NCBI RefSeq assembly: GCF_900142025.1
Contig: NZ_FQZM01000006.1
Location: forward strand, 1-64,000
From: Desulfofundulus thermosubterraneus DSM 16057
Lineage (GTDB): Bacteria > Bacillota > Desulfotomaculia > Desulfotomaculales > Desulfovirgulaceae
Reading direction: 5' to 3'
DNA length: 64,000 nt
This document shows, piece after piece, positions 49,100 through 58,387 of the stretch. The notes below the pieces were generated by a model that was given only the letters and a program-made list of their open reading frames with translations, was not told the DNA's origin and did not search any database. Numbering within the stretch: position 1 is the stretch's first letter; each line of letters opens with the position of its first letter. Made by a program: the position numbers and the translations under genes.

Positions 49100-50100
49100 A
49101 ACCTCTTGTGGCAATAACCATGGGAGATCCGGCGGGTGTAGGTGCGGAAATTAGCCTGAAAGCTGCAAGTTCCACCCAATTATCTGATATGGCAAGGATT
49201 TTAATTTTGGGTTCCGGGCCTGTACTGGAGTACTATAGGAAATTATTAAAAATATCGTTTCCGCTTAAGGAAATAAAAACGCCCGAACAGTATGAAGAGG
49301 GATATATAAACTTCATTTCGGTCAATAAATTATCTTTATCTGACTTCGAAGTAGGTAAAGTTTCCCCGGTTTGCGGGCGGGCTGCGTATGAATACCTGGA
49401 AATGGGCGTTAAACTCGCATTGGAAGGTAAAATTTCGGCTATAGCTACTGCTCCGATTAATAAAGAGGCCCTCCATAAAGCGGGGCTGGATTATTCCGGT
49501 CATACGGAGATCCTGGCAAGGCTTACGAGAGCGGCGGATTACGCGATGATGCTGGTAAGCGGAACATTGAGGATAATCCATGTTTCCACCCATGTGGCTC
49601 TTAAAGAGGCCTGCGAATTAGTAAAAAAAGAAAGGGTATATAAAGTCATAAAACTGGCCGATAAAGCTGTAAAGGCCCTTGGTATACCGGTTCCCCGCAT
49701 TGCCGTCGCCGGCCTTAACCCCCATGCGGGGGAAGGGGGCCTTTTCGGCAGTGAAGAACGGGAGGAAATAAGGCCTGGAATAGAAAAGGCCCGGGAAGAA
49801 GGTGTGCAGGTTTCTGGTCCATTACCCCCGGACACCGTTTTTTTGAAGGCATATAAAGGTCATTATGATGCGGTGGTGGCTATGTACCATGACCAGGGGC
49901 ATATACCGGTAAAAATTCTGGGTTTTGAAACCGGTGTAAACATAACCGTTGGACTGCCCATCATTCGTACTTCGGTAGATCATGGCACGGCCTTTGACAT
50001 CGCGGGCAAGGGAATTGCCGACGAGCGCAGCATGGTGGAAGCTGTTAAAATTGCAGTAAAATTAAATCAGGGTTGCAGGAAGGTAACTGTCACCGGCTGA
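49096..50100 (+). CDS. pdxA2: 4-phosphothreonate/4-hydroxythreonate-4-phosphate dehydrogenase family protein
   Basis: 334 residues. PdxA fold: ITMGDPAGVGAEISLKA, ATAPINKEALHKAG, GHTEILARLT, metal-binding His in STHVALKEAC, LNPHAGEGGLFG and YHDQGHIPVKILGF. PdxA2 oxidises and decarboxylates 4-phospho-D-threonate or -erythronate to dihydroxyacetone phosphate plus CO2. Coupling to the DUF1537 kinase makes this role more likely than vitamin B6 synthesis. Last gene of the operon, followed by a terminator. Confidence 0.88.
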   Translation: MKPLVAITMGDPAGVGAEISLKAASSTQLSDMARILILGSGPVLEYYRKLLKISFPLKEIKTPEQYEEGYINFISVNKLSLSDFEVGKVSPVCGRAAYEYLEMGVKLALEGKISAIATAPINKEALHKAGLDYSGHTEILARLTRAADYAMMLVSGTLRIIHVSTHVALKEACELVKKERVYKVIKLADKAVKALGIPVPRIAVAGLNPHAGEGGLFGSEEREEIRPGIEKAREEGVQVSGPLPPDTVFLKAYKGHYDAVVAMYHDQGHIPVKILGFETGVNITVGLPIIRTSVDHGTAFDIAGKGIADERSMVEAVKIAVKLNQGCRKVTVTG

Positions 50101-50124
50101 TTGGAAGACCGGGTATACGCAGAA

Positions 50125-50152
50125 AACAGGGGCACCTGGCCCCTGTTTTTAA
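50125..50152 (+). terminator. Terminator of the catabolic operon
   Basis: AACAGGGG/CCCCTGTT with a seven-base loop and T run. 50155-50358 holds no recognisable gene. Confidence 0.88.
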
Positions 50153-50358
50153 AAATCCTTATTGTTAATGCCCTCTTGGCACACAGGGCTCCGGCGTGGG
50201 CCGGCTGCCCGGCAATGACTTGCCGGCATATATCCGACAGGCCATCCGGGGCGTCAGGATCGTAAAAGACATTTTAGCCCTTCCCGTCCAGCCAGGAATG
50301 GTGAAAATGCCCGCCACTGCCACTGGCTGCGCAAGGCCGCGGTTATTTTTCGCGGGAG

Positions 50359-50835
50359 TTAATCCTTTAGAAATTTGGCCAGGACATCAAGTATATCTAT
50401 GGTCCGGACTACCCCGACGACCTTGCGCTCCTTGTTAAGAACGGGAATATGGTTTACCTGATTGGCCAGAATAACGCGTGCCACTTCTTGAATAGGGGTG
50501 TTTTCGTCAACAAAAACCTGTACGACGGGCCGCATTACTTTTTTCACCTTCGTATTCTTTAGCCGCTCCCTTTCAATGCGTATAAAGAAGGTTCCCCAAC
50601 TGTCCGCAGACCAGATGTCTTCTTCAACGCCATAGGCGGCCAGGGCCTTAAGGATTGTTCTGGTAGTTAAAAAGCCCACTATGTTGCCGTGCTCGTCCAG
50701 AACGATTAAGGTGCGGTAACCTCTGGAAACGGCATTTCCAAATACCTCCAGGGCATGCTTTAAACAGTCGTCAGCATTAACGGTGGCATAGTTGGAAATG
50801 GGGACCATAATATCTTTAGCCATTCGTTCGGGCAT
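50359..50835 (-). CDS. Two-CBS-domain protein
   Basis: 158 residues, two CBS motifs. The first includes VNADDCLKHALEVF and RTLIVLDEHGNIVGFLTTRTIL. The second includes VFVDENTPIQEVARVILANQVNHIPVLNKERKVVGVVRTIDIL. CBS pairs bind adenine nucleotides and report energy state. No catalytic domain is attached, so the partner is unknown. Start ATG with GGGAGG on the minus strand. Confidence 0.9.
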   Translation of the reverse strand: MPERMAKDIMVPISNYATVNADDCLKHALEVFGNAVSRGYRTLIVLDEHGNIVGFLTTRTILKALAAYGVEEDIWSADSWGTFFIRIERERLKNTKVKKVMRPVVQVFVDENTPIQEVARVILANQVNHIPVLNKERKVVGVVRTIDILDVLAKFLKD

Positions 50836-51361
50836 TTTTGTTGACCTCCCTATCTGGTTGTTTTAATTATTAAAGAATAGTAAATCGTTTTTCTTGGCTT
50901 TTTCAACAACCCGGAGCCGAATCGTTATTTTTCATCCCCGGCGCTTTAGGGGAAAAAGGCGAAAATTTCACAAAAACTGTTGTTCCGCCTGCTTTAAATA
51001 ATAACCTCTCCGGCAGGCCAACCTACTGCCGGGAGGTGTTTTTATGATCAAAACGCGCAATCTTTACAACAGGGGGAAAGTTCGGGGGATCCTCAGTCTA
51101 TATTTCCCGCCTCCGTTTAAGGTATCCGAACTCACGACCCAGAATTTACCTGAGACAGCCGGCAACAGGTTCGTGAGCAAGGGAGGAAATCCTGAAAAAC
51201 CCTGAACTTTTTGTTGCTCCATGCAGGATTCTGTTGCCAGAGTGAGAATAATTATATCCTGTGTTTTTGATAGGGCCGCTTTATTCTGGTTAACATAATC
51301 CTGGTTTGTTCTGGCGTTAAACCGGCCCTATTTCATTTTTACTGGAGATGGTAGTTCTCCC
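50836..51361. other. Non-coding gap before yitT with two hairpins
   Basis: A hairpin CCGGCAG/CTGCCGG (51010-51032) is followed by a T run. A 54-codon frame (51044-51205) begins just after it but has no recognisable content and its apparent SD is the hairpin arm. A second structure (ATAGGGCCG 51270-51278 with CGGCCCTAT 51323-51331) encloses three CTGGTT/CTGGCG-type repeats and is followed by TTTCATTTTT just before yitT, like a leader terminator. Confidence 0.5.
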
Positions 51362-52204
51362 ATGGCCATTCTTAGCGAATTTTTGGGAGTAACGCTGGGG
51401 GTGGTCCTTACCGCCCTTGGACTGGATCTCTTCCTGGTGCCAAATAAGATTGCCGCCGGAGGAGTAAGCGGCCTGGCTACAGTCTTCCACTACCTCACCG
51501 GGGCTCCCGTGGGGATGACCATGCTGGCGCTAAACGTCCCCCTTTTTGCCATGGGCATTTACCGGCTGGGCCTGAAATTTGGCTTTCGCTCCCTTTATGG
51601 CACCATCAGCCTGTCCCTGGTGGTGGACGCGCTGGCTCCCCATCTCCCCGTGCCCACCCACGATCCCCTGCTGGCCAGCATCTTCGGCGGGGTGCTCACC
51701 GGCCTGGGGCTGGGTCTGGTTTTCCGCTACCGGGGTACCACCGGCGGCACGGACCTGGCCGCCGCCATTTTGCGTACCTACACCGGCGCCAACGTGGGCC
51801 AGCTCCTTTTCCTGGTGGACGGCATGGTAGTGCTCTTTGCGGGGTTTACCTTTAACTCCTGGGAGCTGGCCATGTACGCCCTGATCACCATTTTTGTTAC
51901 CGCCTGGCTCATCGACTTGGTACAGGAGGGGATCAGTTATACCAAGGCTTTCTTCATCATTTCCCCAAGGGCGGACGAAATTGCGGCCGTGGTGCTGCGG
52001 GAGCTCAAACGCGGCGCCACCGCCTTAAAGGGCCGGGGAATGTACACCGGTATGGAGCGGGATGTCCTGCTGGTGGTGGTGAACCGCTCCGAGGTGACCC
52101 GTTTAAAGGATCTGATCTACCGGGTGGACCGCCAGGCCTTTGTCATCCTGGCCGACGTGCACGAAGTGTTGGGAGAAGGATTCAAACAGTGGCGGGAATC
52201 ATGA
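51362..52204 (+). CDS. YitT-family membrane protein
   Basis: 280 residues. Five to six membrane helices (DUF161 repeats, e.g. LDLFLVPNKIAAGGVSGLATV and RYRGTTGGTDLAAAIL) are followed by a cytoplasmic DUF2179 domain (ELKRGATALKGRGMYTGMERDVLLVVVNRSE; FVILADVHEVLGEGF). Function of the family is not established; a transport role is assumed. ATG 51362 follows GGAGATGG. Confidence 0.9.
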   Translation: MAILSEFLGVTLGVVLTALGLDLFLVPNKIAAGGVSGLATVFHYLTGAPVGMTMLALNVPLFAMGIYRLGLKFGFRSLYGTISLSLVVDALAPHLPVPTHDPLLASIFGGVLTGLGLGLVFRYRGTTGGTDLAAAILRTYTGANVGQLLFLVDGMVVLFAGFTFNSWELAMYALITIFVTAWLIDLVQEGISYTKAFFIISPRADEIAAVVLRELKRGATALKGRGMYTGMERDVLLVVVNRSEVTRLKDLIYRVDRQAFVILADVHEVLGEGFKQWRES

Positions 52205-52244
52205 TTTCATTACATAAAAATTTTTCATCCAGGGAGTGTTCAAG

Positions 52245-53063
52245 ATGGATGGGGAAAAAATCAAAAGGCTGGAAGAGAAGGCCCGGGAAATCCGCCGGCA
52301 CATAATCCGCATGACCGGTGCCGCCGGTTCGGGCCATCCCGGCGGTTCTTTATCCAGTGCCGATATTGTCACCGCCCTCTACTTCGAGGTAATGCGCATT
52401 GACCCCCAAAATCCCCGCTGGCCCGGCCGGGACCGCTTTGTCCTTTCCAAGGGGCATGCCGCGCCGGTGCTTTATGCGGCCCTGGCGGAAAGGGGATTTT
52501 TCCCTGTGGAGGAACTCCTCTCCCTGCGCCGCCTGGGCAGTCCCCTGCAGGGGCACCCGGACATGAAAAAATTGCCGGGTGTGGAGCTCTCCACCGGCTC
52601 CCTGGGCCAGGGGTTGTCCGCTGCCAACGGGATGGCCCTGGCGGCCAGGCTGGACGGCCGGGACTACCGCGTTTACGTTCTTTTGGGCGACGGGGAGATT
52701 CAGGAAGGTATGGTTTGGGAGGCGGCCATGGCGGCGGCCCACTACCGGCTGGACAACGTGACCGCCTTTTTGGATTACAATGGCCTGCAAATTGACGGGC
52801 CCGTTGGCAGGGTTATGTCCGTGGAACCGGTGGCCGAGAAATGGCGCGCCTTTGGCTGGGACGTGCAGGTGATTGACGGCCACAACATGGAAGAAATTCT
52901 CCAAGCGGTGGAAAAGGCCCGGGCCGTGCGGGGTCAACCCCAGATGATCGTGGCCGAAACGGTGAAGGGCAAGGGGGTATCCTTTATGGAGAACATGGTG
53001 GAATGGCACGGTGTGGCCCCCAAACCCGATGAAGTGGAACGGGCCCTGGCCGAGCTGGCTTGA
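52245..53063 (+). CDS. tktA: Transketolase, N-terminal subunit
   Basis: 272 residues, with the thiamine-diphosphate-binding half: [51 protein letters not shown] and [15 protein letters not shown] (the GDG…N motif). It pairs with the following gene to make a two-gene transketolase, common in archaea and Clostridia. The enzyme moves two-carbon units between sugar phosphates. ATG 52245 follows AGGGAG by 8 bases. Confidence 0.94.
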   Translation: MDGEKIKRLEEKAREIRRHIIRMTGAAGSGHPGGSLSSADIVTALYFEVMRIDPQNPRWPGRDRFVLSKGHAAPVLYAALAERGFFPVEELLSLRRLGSPLQGHPDMKKLPGVELSTGSLGQGLSAANGMALAARLDGRDYRVYVLLGDGEIQEGMVWEAAMAAAHYRLDNVTAFLDYNGLQIDGPVGRVMSVEPVAEKWRAFGWDVQVIDGHNMEEILQAVEKARAVRGQPQMIVAETVKGKGVSFMENMVEWHGVAPKPDEVERALAELA

Positions 53064-53082
53064 AAAGGGGGTACTTGGAGTT

Positions 53083-54027
53083 ATGAAAAAGATTGCCACC
53101 CGGGATGCCTACGGGAAGGCTCTGGTGGAGTTGGGGCGGGAAAACCCCGACGTGGTTGTGCTGGACGCGGACCTGGCTAAGTCCACCAAAACCATCGAGT
53201 TTGCCAAACACTTCCCGGAACGCTTTTTCGATATGGGCATAGCTGAACAGAACATGATGGGAACGGCCGCTGGCCTGGCCGCCGCGGGAAAAATTCCCTT
53301 CTGCAGCACCTTTGCCATCTTTGCCACCGGCCGGGCCTTTGAGATAATTCGCAACAGCGTGGCCTACTCGCGGCTCAACGTGAAGATTGCCGCCAGTCAC
53401 GCCGGCATCACCGTAGGGGAGGACGGCGGCTCTCACCAGTCGGTGGAAGACATCGCCCTGATGCGGTCCCTGCCCAACATGACCGTGCTCGTCCCCGCCG
53501 ATGCGGTGGAAACCAGGGCGGCGGTGCGGGCGGCCGCGCAAATCCAGGGTCCGGTTTACATCCGCCTGGGGCGCCCGGGGGTACCCGTACTGCACGAGGA
53601 CGATTTTCATTTCGAGCCCGGCCGGGCGGTGACCATGCGGGAAGGCAATGACGCTACCATTATCGCCACCGGGATTATGGTGGCCGCCGCCCTGGAGGCC
53701 GCCGGCATGCTGGAGCAGGAGGGTATCCGGGTGCGGGTGGTCAACATGCATACTATCAAGCCGCTGGATGAGGAGGCGGTGATTGCGGCCGCCCGGGAGA
53801 CGGGGGTCATCGTTACCGCCGAGGAGCATTCCGTCATCGGCGGCCTGGGCGGGGCGGTGGCGGAGGCTGTCTGTGCCCACCATCCCGTGCCAGTCTGCCG
53901 GGTGGGCGTACCCGATGTTTTTGGCGAGTCGGGCAAGCCCGGGGAGTTGCTGGAAAAATACGGCCTGACTGCCGCGCACCTGGCGGCCAAAGTGCGGGAG
54001 GCAGTAACAAAGAAAGGTAGGAGGTAA
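53083..54027 (+). CDS. tktB: Transketolase, C-terminal subunit
   Basis: 314 residues: pyrimidine-binding domain (DADLAKSTKTIEFAKHFPERFFDMGIAEQNMMGTAAGLA, including the catalytic Glu) and the C-terminal domain (IRVRVVNMHTIKPLDEEAV; TAEEHSVIGGLGGAVAEAV). Starts 20 bases after its partner. A DXS-like deoxyxylulose synthase is excluded by the split form and partner. Followed by a strong terminator. Confidence 0.94.
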   Translation: MKKIATRDAYGKALVELGRENPDVVVLDADLAKSTKTIEFAKHFPERFFDMGIAEQNMMGTAAGLAAAGKIPFCSTFAIFATGRAFEIIRNSVAYSRLNVKIAASHAGITVGEDGGSHQSVEDIALMRSLPNMTVLVPADAVETRAAVRAAAQIQGPVYIRLGRPGVPVLHEDDFHFEPGRAVTMREGNDATIIATGIMVAAALEAAGMLEQEGIRVRVVNMHTIKPLDEEAVIAAARETGVIVTAEEHSVIGGLGGAVAEAVCAHHPVPVCRVGVPDVFGESGKPGELLEKYGLTAAHLAAKVREAVTKKGRR

Positions 54028-54042
54028 AATATTACAATTTAT

Positions 54043-54080
54043 ACAACCCCTCTCTTTTTGGGAGGGGTTGTCTGCTTTTT
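54043..54080 (+). terminator. Terminator after transketolase
   Basis: ACAACCCCTC/GAGGGGTTGT, then CTGCTTTTTT. The gap to ftsE (54082-54319) holds a segment TCGAGCGACTTGAGCCGAGC (54179-54198) resembling the ends of the insertion at 62931-63143. It otherwise shows no gene. Confidence 0.9.
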
Positions 54081-54319
54081 TCTGGTTTTTTAAGAGGATT
54101 TCTGGAGAGCCTGTCGAAGTGTATACGAAAAAGCTGAAGTATCCCCAGTTTTTTTAAAGCCCCTGTTTTGGCCCGGTATCGAGCGACTTGAGCCGAGCGT
54201 TATTATGGGGAGGATGCGGCGCTGCCCGCGCGTGAAAGCGCGGCAACATGGCGGGATTACCAGATTTACCTGAAAAAGCTTGTACAACAGGGTTTTTTGA
54301 CGTAACTGAGGTGGCGGTA

Positions 54320-55006
54320 ATGATCCGTTTTTACGGTGTAACTAAAGTTTACCCTAACGGGGTTAAAGCCCTGGATAATGTGAACCTGCATATTAGAAAG
54401 GGTGAGTTTCTCTTTCTGGTAGGCCCCAGCGGAGCGGGCAAGTCCACCCTGACCAAGCTGATTTTCCGGGAAGAGTTGCCCACCCGGGGACAGGTCCTGT
54501 TTAACGGCAGGAACGTGGCCCGCCTGCGCTCCCGGGAAATACCCTACCTGCGCCGCAAGATAGGGATGGTATTTCAGGATTTCCGTTTGTTGCCTCAAAA
54601 GACGGTTTATGAGAACGTGGCCTTTGCCCTGGAGGTAACCGGAGCCTCCTCCCGGGAGATTAAAAGGCGTGTTCCGGAGGTGCTCAAGCTGGTTGGTCTG
54701 GAGGGTAAGGCCAACGTGTTGCCTGCGCACCTTTCCGGGGGGGAACAGCAGCGGGTGGGTATTGCGCGGGCCATTGTGAACAACCCCGTGCTTCTCATTG
54801 CCGACGAGCCCACCGGCAATCTGGACCCGGAAACTTCCTGGGGGCTGATGGAGTTGTTCCAGGAAATTAACAACGCCGGAACCACCATCCTTATGGTTAC
54901 CCACGCTCGGGATATTGTGGACGCCATGAAAAAGCGGGTGGTGGCCCTGGAATCCGGGCGTATTGTGCGGGACGAGGAATGCGGAGGGTACCGCCATGAG
55001 GATTAG
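54320..55006 (+). CDS. ftsE: Cell division ATPase FtsE
   Basis: 228 residues. Walker [28 protein letters not shown], signature [15 protein letters not shown], Walker [13 protein letters not shown]. FtsE with FtsX forms a mechanotransmitting ABC complex that activates septal or sidewall murein hydrolases. ATG 54320 follows GAGGTGGCGG. Overlaps ftsX by 11 bases. Confidence 0.96.
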   Translation: MIRFYGVTKVYPNGVKALDNVNLHIRKGEFLFLVGPSGAGKSTLTKLIFREELPTRGQVLFNGRNVARLRSREIPYLRRKIGMVFQDFRLLPQKTVYENVAFALEVTGASSREIKRRVPEVLKLVGLEGKANVLPAHLSGGEQQRVGIARAIVNNPVLLIADEPTGNLDPETSWGLMELFQEINNAGTTILMVTHARDIVDAMKKRVVALESGRIVRDEECGGYRHED

Positions 55007-55883
55007 AACCCTCGTCTACTATTTCCGGGAGGCATTTTTATCTATCTTCCGGAACAGCTGGCTGTCCCTGGCCGCGGTGGGCACGGTGACCATATCCCTG
55101 CTTATTTTGGGTTGTTCCCTGCTGCTGGTGGTGAATACGGACCGGCTCGCGGATCAACTGGAATCCAGTCTGGAAATCAGCGTTTTTTTAAAGGATGGCC
55201 TCAAACAGGAAGAAATCCGGGAGTTAAACGAGAAAATCCGCTTCCTTCCCGGGGTGGTACAGGTGCAGTTTATTTCCAGAGAAGAGGCCTTAGAGGAAAT
55301 GCGCCGCAGCTTCGGTCCGCGCAAAGAGATTCTGGATGGCCTGGAGGAGGATAATCCCCTGCCCGACACCTTCCGGATCAAAACCCGGCGGGCAGATCAG
55401 GTGGTGGAAGTGGCCGAAAAGGTTGCCTCCATGGACGGGGTAGAGGATGTGCGCTACGGCCAAGGCGTGGTGGAGAGGCTGGTGGTGGTGACGCAGTGGG
55501 TGCGGGTGGCCGGAATAGGAGCCATGATCCTGGTGGGTGCGGCGGCGGTATTTTTAATTTCCACCACCATTCGCCTCTCGGTGTTTGCCCGCCGGCGGGA
55601 AATAGGGATTATGAAGTACCTGGGGGCCACCAACTGGTTTGTGCGTTTTCCCTTTTTAATTGAGGGAATGGTCCTGGGGTTGCTGGGTTCTCTGTTGGCG
55701 GCAGTGCTGGTGTACACCGGGTATTTATCGCTGGTGGAACATCTGGCCCGGGCCATGCCCTTCATCCCCCTGGTTTCCGACGGGCAGGTCCTGTTTAGCC
55801 TGCTGGCGGGCCTGGTGGGGCTGGGGTTGTTTATAGGTGCCCTGGGCAGTACCATATCCATTCACCGGTTTTTAAATGTTTAG
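54996..55883 (+). CDS. ftsX: Cell division protein FtsX
   Basis: 295 residues. Cytoplasmic N-terminus, first membrane helix ([23 protein letters not shown]), extracellular domain (about 50-165, [21 protein letters not shown]), then three further helices with [21 protein letters not shown]. It passes conformational change from FtsE to an extracellular hydrolase activator, here the M23 protein encoded next. Confidence 0.95.
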   Translation: MRIRTLVYYFREAFLSIFRNSWLSLAAVGTVTISLLILGCSLLLVVNTDRLADQLESSLEISVFLKDGLKQEEIRELNEKIRFLPGVVQVQFISREEALEEMRRSFGPRKEILDGLEEDNPLPDTFRIKTRRADQVVEVAEKVASMDGVEDVRYGQGVVERLVVVTQWVRVAGIGAMILVGAAAVFLISTTIRLSVFARRREIGIMKYLGATNWFVRFPFLIEGMVLGLLGSLLAAVLVYTGYLSLVEHLARAMPFIPLVSDGQVLFSLLAGLVGLGLFIGALGSTISIHRFLNV

Positions 55884-55902
55884 TTTTTGGGGGGGAGATG
55901 GT

Positions 55903-57036
55903 TTGAGCGGTCTTACCGGCAAGGTCATGGCCCTGGGGCTGGCTTTGGCCCTGTTCGGGGCCGGGATGGGTATGGCTCAGGGGGCCAGCTTGCAGGAAAA
56001 GTTACAGGAGACCAGGCAAAAGCTTCACCAGGAACAACAAAAAGTGCGGGAGTCAAAACAGGAAGTGCGCGGCTATGCCGACCGGGTGGCCGAATCGGAG
56101 CGGGCCATCTCGGCTATGGAACAGCGCATCCGTGAGCTGGATGAAAACCTGCAGGTGGCCCTGCGGGAGGTTAACCGCGCCCGGCAGGAATTGGCCGAGG
56201 CTGAAGCAAAGCTGGAAGAGAGCCGCCAGGTGATGAAACAGCGTCTGCGGGAAATATACCAGTGGGGAGAAATCGACTACCTGGAAGTTCTGCTGGCCGC
56301 CCGGGATTTCAGCGATTTTATCAACCGTTACGAGTTATTAAAGCGGGTGGTGGCCCGGGATGCGGCCATAGTGGACGATTTTACGGCCCGGCGCCAGGAA
56401 GTGGCCGAAAAGAAGGCCCGGCTGGAGGAGCGTCGGGACCGCATAATAGCTTTGATGCGGCAGCAGCAGTTCGCCCGGCAGCAGCTGGTGGAACAGCAAA
56501 GGCAGCAAAAGGTGCTGCTGGCCCAGGCGCAGCAAGAATTGAGCCGTCACGAGGAAGAGGCGGATAGGTTAAAGGCCCAGGAGCAAGAAATTTTGCGGCA
56601 GATCGCCCTGGAAAGGGCCCGCAGCCACCCCTCGGCGCCCCGGGGCAGCGGTGTGATGACCTGGCCGGTACCCGGTTACTCGTCCATTTCCTCGGGGTTT
56701 GGCTCCCGCCGCCACCCCATTCTGGGCTATGTGCGCATGCATAATGGCATTGATATCCCGGCTCCCACGGGTGCGCCGGTGGTGGCCGCCCAGGAAGGAA
56801 CGGTCATTTACGTCGGTTACATGAGCGGCTACGGCAATATGGTTATGCTTGATCACGGCGGTGGCATAACCACCCTTTACGCCCACCTTTCGGCTCAGCT
56901 GGTTTCTGTCGGCCAGGAGGTGGACAAGGGGCAAACCATTGCCCGGGTGGGCAGCACGGGAATGTCCACCGGTCCCCACCTGCACTTTACCGTCATGGTC
57001 AACGGTTCGCCGGTGGATCCTACGGGTTATTTGTAA
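55903..57036 (+). CDS. EnvC-like murein hydrolase activator/M23 peptidase
   Basis: About 377 residues. Signal peptide ([20 protein letters not shown]), long coiled coil (about 30-245, rich in Gln/Glu/Arg), then an M23 LytM domain with [24 protein letters not shown] and [10 protein letters not shown]. The metal ligands (His in RRHP, Asp in GIDI, HLH) are present, so it may be an active endopeptidase unlike EnvC. TTG 55903 has a GGGGGGAG SD and gives a normal signal peptide; ATG 55876 is an alternative overlapping ftsX. FtsEX linkage indicates control by that complex. Confidence 0.9.
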   Translation: MSGLTGKVMALGLALALFGAGMGMAQGASLQEKLQETRQKLHQEQQKVRESKQEVRGYADRVAESERAISAMEQRIRELDENLQVALREVNRARQELAEAEAKLEESRQVMKQRLREIYQWGEIDYLEVLLAARDFSDFINRYELLKRVVARDAAIVDDFTARRQEVAEKKARLEERRDRIIALMRQQQFARQQLVEQQRQQKVLLAQAQQELSRHEEEADRLKAQEQEILRQIALERARSHPSAPRGSGVMTWPVPGYSSISSGFGSRRHPILGYVRMHNGIDIPAPTGAPVVAAQEGTVIYVGYMSGYGNMVMLDHGGGITTLYAHLSAQLVSVGQEVDKGQTIARVGSTGMSTGPHLHFTVMVNGSPVDPTGYL

Positions 57037-57155
57037 CTGTGATCCCTGCCGCGATTCCGGATGTCCCCGGAGCCGCGGTTTATTTTTTTCCGGGCTGGCC
57101 CCCTTCCAGGTTCATTTGCTCGGCAACTGTTGTAATTACCCCGGCGTTGTTGTAG

Positions 57156-57161
57156 TATAAT
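57156..57161 (+). promoter_or_regulatory. -10 box upstream of ctpA
   Basis: Consensus TATAAT, 45 bases before the chosen ctpA start. The -35 region is not clear (TTGTAA would be 20 bases away). A transcript start near 57168 rules out the GTG at 57164 as initiator. Confidence 0.55.
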
Positions 57162-57205
57162 ACGTGTGTACAGGAAAGATAAGGCAGGTGGGTGTCAAGG
57201 TGGGC

Positions 57206-58366
57206 ATGATAAATTATCACCGGACGGGGAATAGATGGATCCGCTGGCTGGCTGCCCTGAGTGTCGTGGTTTTTTTAGTTATCGTGGCTTTTGGCGGCAT
57301 GCTGGCCAGTAACTATAAGCACCTGGGGACCCTGCTGGAGGTCATTCACCTGGTCCGCACCAGGTACCTGGAACCGGTGAGTGCCACTACTCTTATTGAC
57401 GGGGCCATTCGCGGCCTGGTCAAATCTCTGAACGATCCCTATTCGGTTTACCTGGACCCCGGGGAGTATGCCCGCTTGCAGGAGCAAATCCGGGGGAGTT
57501 TTGGCGGCCTGGGTATCTTGGTGAGCATTAAAGAAGAACACCTGACAGTGGTGCGGTCCTACCAGGGTACACCGGCCTACCGGGCCGGGATCAAGCAGGG
57601 AGACGTGATTATTCGCATCGACGACCGGGATGCCCGGGGAATGGACCTGGATACGGCCGTGAGCATGATGCGCGGGCCGGCAGGCACGAAGGTCAAATTG
57701 ACCATCGCCCGCAAGGGAGTGCCCCAACCCTGGGATGTAAATCTGGTCCGGGAGGAGATTAGTGTACCCACCGTAGAGGGTAAAATGATACCGGGCAAAG
57801 GAATTGGCTATATTTCCCTGACCCAGTTTACCGAAAAAACGCCGGAAGAACTGGGGGCCACCATTTCCCGTTTAAAAAAAGAAGGAATGCGAGCAGTTAT
57901 CCTGGACTTGCGCAACAATCCGGGGGGTGAGCTGCGCTCGGCAGTCAAGGTGGCCAACTACTTTATACCCCGGGGGCCGGTGGTTTACATCCAGTATCGT
58001 TCCGGCCGGGAGGAAACATATTCCTCGGAAGGGAAAAACCTCAACCTCCCTCTGGTGGTGCTCATAAACCGGGCCAGCGCCAGTGCGGCTGAGATTCTGG
58101 CCGGGGCGGTTAAAGATACCAGGGCGGGTATCCTGGTGGGAGAGAAAACCTTCGGCAAGGGCATTGTACAAACGGTTTTTGATCTGGACAACGGTGCCGG
58201 TTTGAAACTGACCACAGCCCGTTACCTGACCCCCTCGCGCCACGACATTCATAAAAAAGGGATTACGCCGGACGTGGTGGTGGAACAGGAGCCCCAGGCG
58301 GAAGTGGATCTGCAGCTGGAACGGGCCATTGAAATCCTGGTAAGCAAGATGGCCAGGGCCGCTTGA
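57206..58366 (+). CDS. ctpA: Carboxy-terminal processing protease (S41)
   Basis: 386 residues. Signal-anchor (WLAALSVVVFLVIVAFGG), PDZ domain (FGGLGILVSIKEEHLTVVRSYQGTPAYRAGIKQGDVIIRID), S41 core with catalytic Ser in NRASASAAEILAGAVKD and Lys in GEKTFGKGIVQTVF, and a C-terminal peptidoglycan-side tail that is short. It cleaves envelope proteins from the C-terminus. ATG 57206 is preferred by the promoter position. Follows the ftsEX-M23 group, a conserved Firmicute order. Confidence 0.93.
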   Translation: MINYHRTGNRWIRWLAALSVVVFLVIVAFGGMLASNYKHLGTLLEVIHLVRTRYLEPVSATTLIDGAIRGLVKSLNDPYSVYLDPGEYARLQEQIRGSFGGLGILVSIKEEHLTVVRSYQGTPAYRAGIKQGDVIIRIDDRDARGMDLDTAVSMMRGPAGTKVKLTIARKGVPQPWDVNLVREEISVPTVEGKMIPGKGIGYISLTQFTEKTPEELGATISRLKKEGMRAVILDLRNNPGGELRSAVKVANYFIPRGPVVYIQYRSGREETYSSEGKNLNLPLVVLINRASASAAEILAGAVKDTRAGILVGEKTFGKGIVQTVFDLDNGAGLKLTTARYLTPSRHDIHKKGITPDVVVEQEPQAEVDLQLERAIEILVSKMARAA

Positions 58367-58387
58367 TGAGGAAAGAGTGGTGAAAAA

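Noticed and set aside
50196-50438. 80-residue plus-strand frame after pdxA2
   Set aside because: It overlaps the CBS gene on the other strand, lacks an SD and has no recognisable domain.
51044-51205. 54-codon ORF with an apparent SD before yitT
   Set aside because: The SD is the arm of a hairpin, the protein has no recognisable feature and spacing to the next gene is large.
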